Source of the DNA: Aquimarina muelleri DSM 19832
GTDB taxonomy: Bacteria; Bacteroidota; Bacteroidia; Flavobacteriales; Flavobacteriaceae
Direction of reading: 5' to 3'
Assembly: GCF_000430665.1 (NCBI RefSeq)
Contig: NZ_AUML01000015.1
Coordinates: forward strand, 62,001-126,000
DNA: 64,000 nt
In this document: piece after piece, positions 62,038 to 64,000 of the stretch
Layout of the letters: each line of letters starts with the position of its first letter
Position numbering within the stretch: the first letter of the stretch is position 1
Translations under genes and position numbers: made by a program
Notes under the pieces: generated by a model
The model's database searches: none
Told to the model about the DNA's origin: nothing
Seen by the model: the letters and a program-made list of their open reading frames with translations, nothing else

Positions 62038-63543
62038 ATGAAAACCAATTTAAATTTTATTAAAACTCTATTACTACTCTTTATTGTAAGTGGATGTAGT
62101 AGTGATGATGATACAGTAATACAAGAGTTTGCTGTAGCCTTTGAAAACCCTTCTATTAGTTTTTCTCCTACAGATAAAAACAAAGAAGTGAAAATTATTT
62201 TTTCAAGTAAAGCTCCTGAGGCAGGAAATTTAACTATAAATTATACAGTAGAAAATGCTGCTTATGGAGCAGATGCAGATTTTACAACTACACCTTCTGG
62301 AGAAACAGGGAGTGTTACAGTCGCATTTAAGCAAGGAGATAGTGGTGCTTCATTTACTATCAATAAGCTAAAAAACCCTATTGAAGGTGCTACTAAATCA
62401 GTAGTATTCTCTTTAACAAAAGTGAGTGTTCTTAATGGTGTTATTAGTGGTAACACAGATTTGGCTTTAAGTTTTACAGAATCAGCGGCACTGGGAGGAA
62501 TTATTTCACCAAAAGTAGGTGGAGTAAATTATACCAATCAAGTATATATAGATTTAAGTTCGCAAAAAACGACAGAAGTTAGAAGGGATTTGTGGGAAAT
62601 TGCCTTTCACTCAGGAACAGAAAACAAAGTGTTTTTGAATTCTTCTCTTAGAGTTACTGCAGCAGAACTTTCTGAATTTACTGATTTAAAAACCGTAGTG
62701 AGTTCTACTAATTTTTCATCTCCATTAACTTTTCAAGTATATAATTTTCAAACAAATCAAACAGATCAAGTAACGGTAAATACTGTAGAAGAATATAAAG
62801 CAGGAGTAAAACAATCTTATTCTATGTATGGTCCATATGCCGATCATAGAAATGGTAGTAAAACAGCTATTTCAGTAATTTCCTCTACAGATGAAGAGAA
62901 TAAAGTTTATCTAGTATACATGGGATCTGAGATTCCTTCAGGACCTGGATCTGGAAGCACTAATCATTCTGGAGATGATAGGGGATGGTACAAAATTAGA
63001 GTATTGATGGAAGGGGAGAATTATAAACTTCAGTATGCCGAATTGGAGGCTACTACATTTACAGAAGTTACTATTAGCAAGGATCCAAGTTTGAACTCTG
63101 TAGCGTTTAGTTTAACTAGTGGAAATCAAGTTTCAGTAGAACCAGCTAAAGAAGACTGGGATATTAATTTTACTGGAGTATTTGGTGCAGAAAACGGTCC
63201 TACTTATACCGATTATGTGCTTCATAATACATTAGGAGGTACTGGTCTGTATCAAGTTACTACTTATGAGGTGGTAAATAATGTGACCAATGAGTTTGAC
63301 GTACCTTCTTATGAAAACTTTAAACTGTCTGATGTCACTGAAGCATCGTTAGACTACGAAACCAGAAATATTATTGGAAGTGACTGGCGATATCCATATT
63401 CATCACCAGCGCGGTTATTAGATGATAGATATTATATTATAAAAGATGTAGCTGGTAATTATTATAAACTTCGTTTTACTGCAGTTGTAAACGAAAGTAA
63501 CGAAAGAGGAAACCCTAAATTTGAGTATACCTTGTTAAAGTAA
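62038..63543 (+). CDS. HmuY-like heme-binding lipoprotein
   Basis: 501 residues. Lipoprotein signal with Cys20 (LLFIVSGC). A Calx-beta-like segment about 30-135 (VTVAFKQGDSGASFTINKL) precedes a HmuY-like domain about 150-500: VNYTNQVYIDLSSQKTTEVRRDLWEIAFHSG at the start and EPAKEDWDINFTGVF ... YTDYVLHNTLGGTGLYQV near the end. The W-[DE]-I-x-F pattern occurs twice, as in two halves of one fold. HmuY binds heme and passes it to the HmuR receptor; the paired gene upstream supports this. It is longer than the classical HmuY (about 215 residues), so part of its body is new or duplicated. Confidence 0.8.
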   Translation: MKTNLNFIKTLLLLFIVSGCSSDDDTVIQEFAVAFENPSISFSPTDKNKEVKIIFSSKAPEAGNLTINYTVENAAYGADADFTTTPSGETGSVTVAFKQGDSGASFTINKLKNPIEGATKSVVFSLTKVSVLNGVISGNTDLALSFTESAALGGIISPKVGGVNYTNQVYIDLSSQKTTEVRRDLWEIAFHSGTENKVFLNSSLRVTAAELSEFTDLKTVVSSTNFSSPLTFQVYNFQTNQTDQVTVNTVEEYKAGVKQSYSMYGPYADHRNGSKTAISVISSTDEENKVYLVYMGSEIPSGPGSGSTNHSGDDRGWYKIRVLMEGENYKLQYAELEATTFTEVTISKDPSLNSVAFSLTSGNQVSVEPAKEDWDINFTGVFGAENGPTYTDYVLHNTLGGTGLYQVTTYEVVNNVTNEFDVPSYENFKLSDVTEASLDYETRNIIGSDWRYPYSSPARLLDDRYYIIKDVAGNYYKLRFTAVVNESNERGNPKFEYTLLK

Positions 63544-63575
63544 TCAATATTTATAATAGTGTTGTGTTAATTGTA

Positions 63576-63610
63576 AGGAGGGACTACTGAATTTTGAGTC
63601 CCTCTTTTTT
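63576..63610 (+). terminator. Rho-independent terminator after heme genes
   Basis: 8-bp stem GAGGGACT (63578-63585)/AGTCCCTC (63597-63604) with an 11-nt loop, followed by six T. 33 bp after the HmuY-like stop. Confidence 0.88.
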
Positions 63611-63826
63611 GTTTTTGATAGAGTAGATGTTTTTCGATAACAAAAAAAATATTATTATTATGTTTTTAAAAACTAAAGGCTAAGATTAGTCATTAAATCT
63701 AGAATCTAGATTTAAGTAAGTTACATAGGATATAATTGTACTAAAACAAACTCTATTAATTTTTTTACAAGCCTAATCCTAATTTATTATGTATTCTTAA
63801 TTTAAGGAATTTCAATTCTTTTTTTA

Positions 63827-64000
63827 TTAAGAAGAAACAGCGGCAATAACCTGTTGTTTTTTTAATTCTTTTTTAGTTAAATCTCGGGTTAACCAACCAC
63901 TTCTACCAGCAGTAGCAATCGCGTATGGTGTTATCCAAAATAAGGTGAAAGCATAAAATATACTATAAGGGTATGCCCATAGAGCTTCTGATATACTATG
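63827..64000 (-). CDS. C-terminal fragment of a membrane protein (window edge)
   Basis: 57 codons plus stop, open to the right edge. A hydrophobic helix (WAYPYSIFYAFTLFWITPYAIA) is followed by SGWLTRDL and a lysine-rich tail ending in IAAVSS. The arrangement of a last membrane helix plus W-L-T-R motif recalls the C-terminus of processive glycosyltransferases, but the fragment is too short to assign. No competing gene on the other strand. Confidence 0.6.
   Translation of the reverse strand, partial: HSISEALWAYPYSIFYAFTLFWITPYAIATAGRSGWLTRDLTKKELKKQQVIAAVSS

Overview
The window looks like the chromosome of a marine Flavobacteriaceae-type Bacteroidota, possibly Aquimarina-like (genus is a guess from overall feel). 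The support is low GC, SusC/SusD pairs, lipoproteins with Bacteroidota-style lipoboxes, large secreted proteins with C-terminal type IX secretion (T9SS) sorting domains, very weak Shine-Dalgarno signals, and repeated promoter -7 boxes of the Bacteroidota form TAnnTTTG. No rRNA, tRNA, CRISPR array, insertion sequence or prophage was recognised.

Layout. 1-12.5 kb: the 3' part of pyruvate carboxylase, a lipoprotein metallopeptidase, a TPR membrane protein, a GC-rich 21/42-bp tandem repeat, an overlapping SGNH-SGNH-MBOAT operon (likely O-acylation of an exported polymer), a uracil-DNA-glycosylase-fold protein, a tRNA-dihydrouridine synthase and a membrane-anchored EEP hydrolase. 12.5-15.3 kb: an accessory patch with a methyltransferase behind a structured leader, a tiny helix-turn-helix-like protein, an NADPH:FMN reductase and long non-coding stretches. 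15.3-23.8 kb: a complete trp operon on the minus strand (trpE-G-D-x-C-y-F-B-A) with two foreign genes inside it, a palindrome inserted in frame in trpF, and a clear ribosome-mediated attenuator (leader peptide with three consecutive Trp codons, antiterminator, terminator).

23.9-27.2 kb: a MarR-YceI operon with twin operator palindromes and a divergent group of thioredoxin-like and rhodanese proteins. 27.3-41.3 kb: a seven-gene mannan or N-glycan utilisation locus (SusC, SusD, GH92, ROK, MFS, GH92, ROK) in which the GH92-ROK pair occurs twice. 41.7-51.9 kb: an Lrp-type regulator, a very large secreted protein with two basic-secretory-protein peptidase domains placed symmetrically around lectin-like and PKD repeats, a DUF4494 protein and a 1613-residue reprolysin-like T9SS protease.

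52.2-63.6 kb: an iron/heme uptake island. Five minus-strand genes (DUF6607 protein, TonB receptor, ankyrin protein, DUF2271 protein, PepSY-flavodoxin-reductase fusion) face a TonB receptor plus HmuY-like lipoprotein pair across an 81-bp gap that holds a 27-bp palindrome. The likely flow is outer-membrane capture by the two receptors and HmuY, then reductive handling at the inner membrane by the flavoreductase. The window ends in the C-terminal piece of a minus-strand membrane protein.
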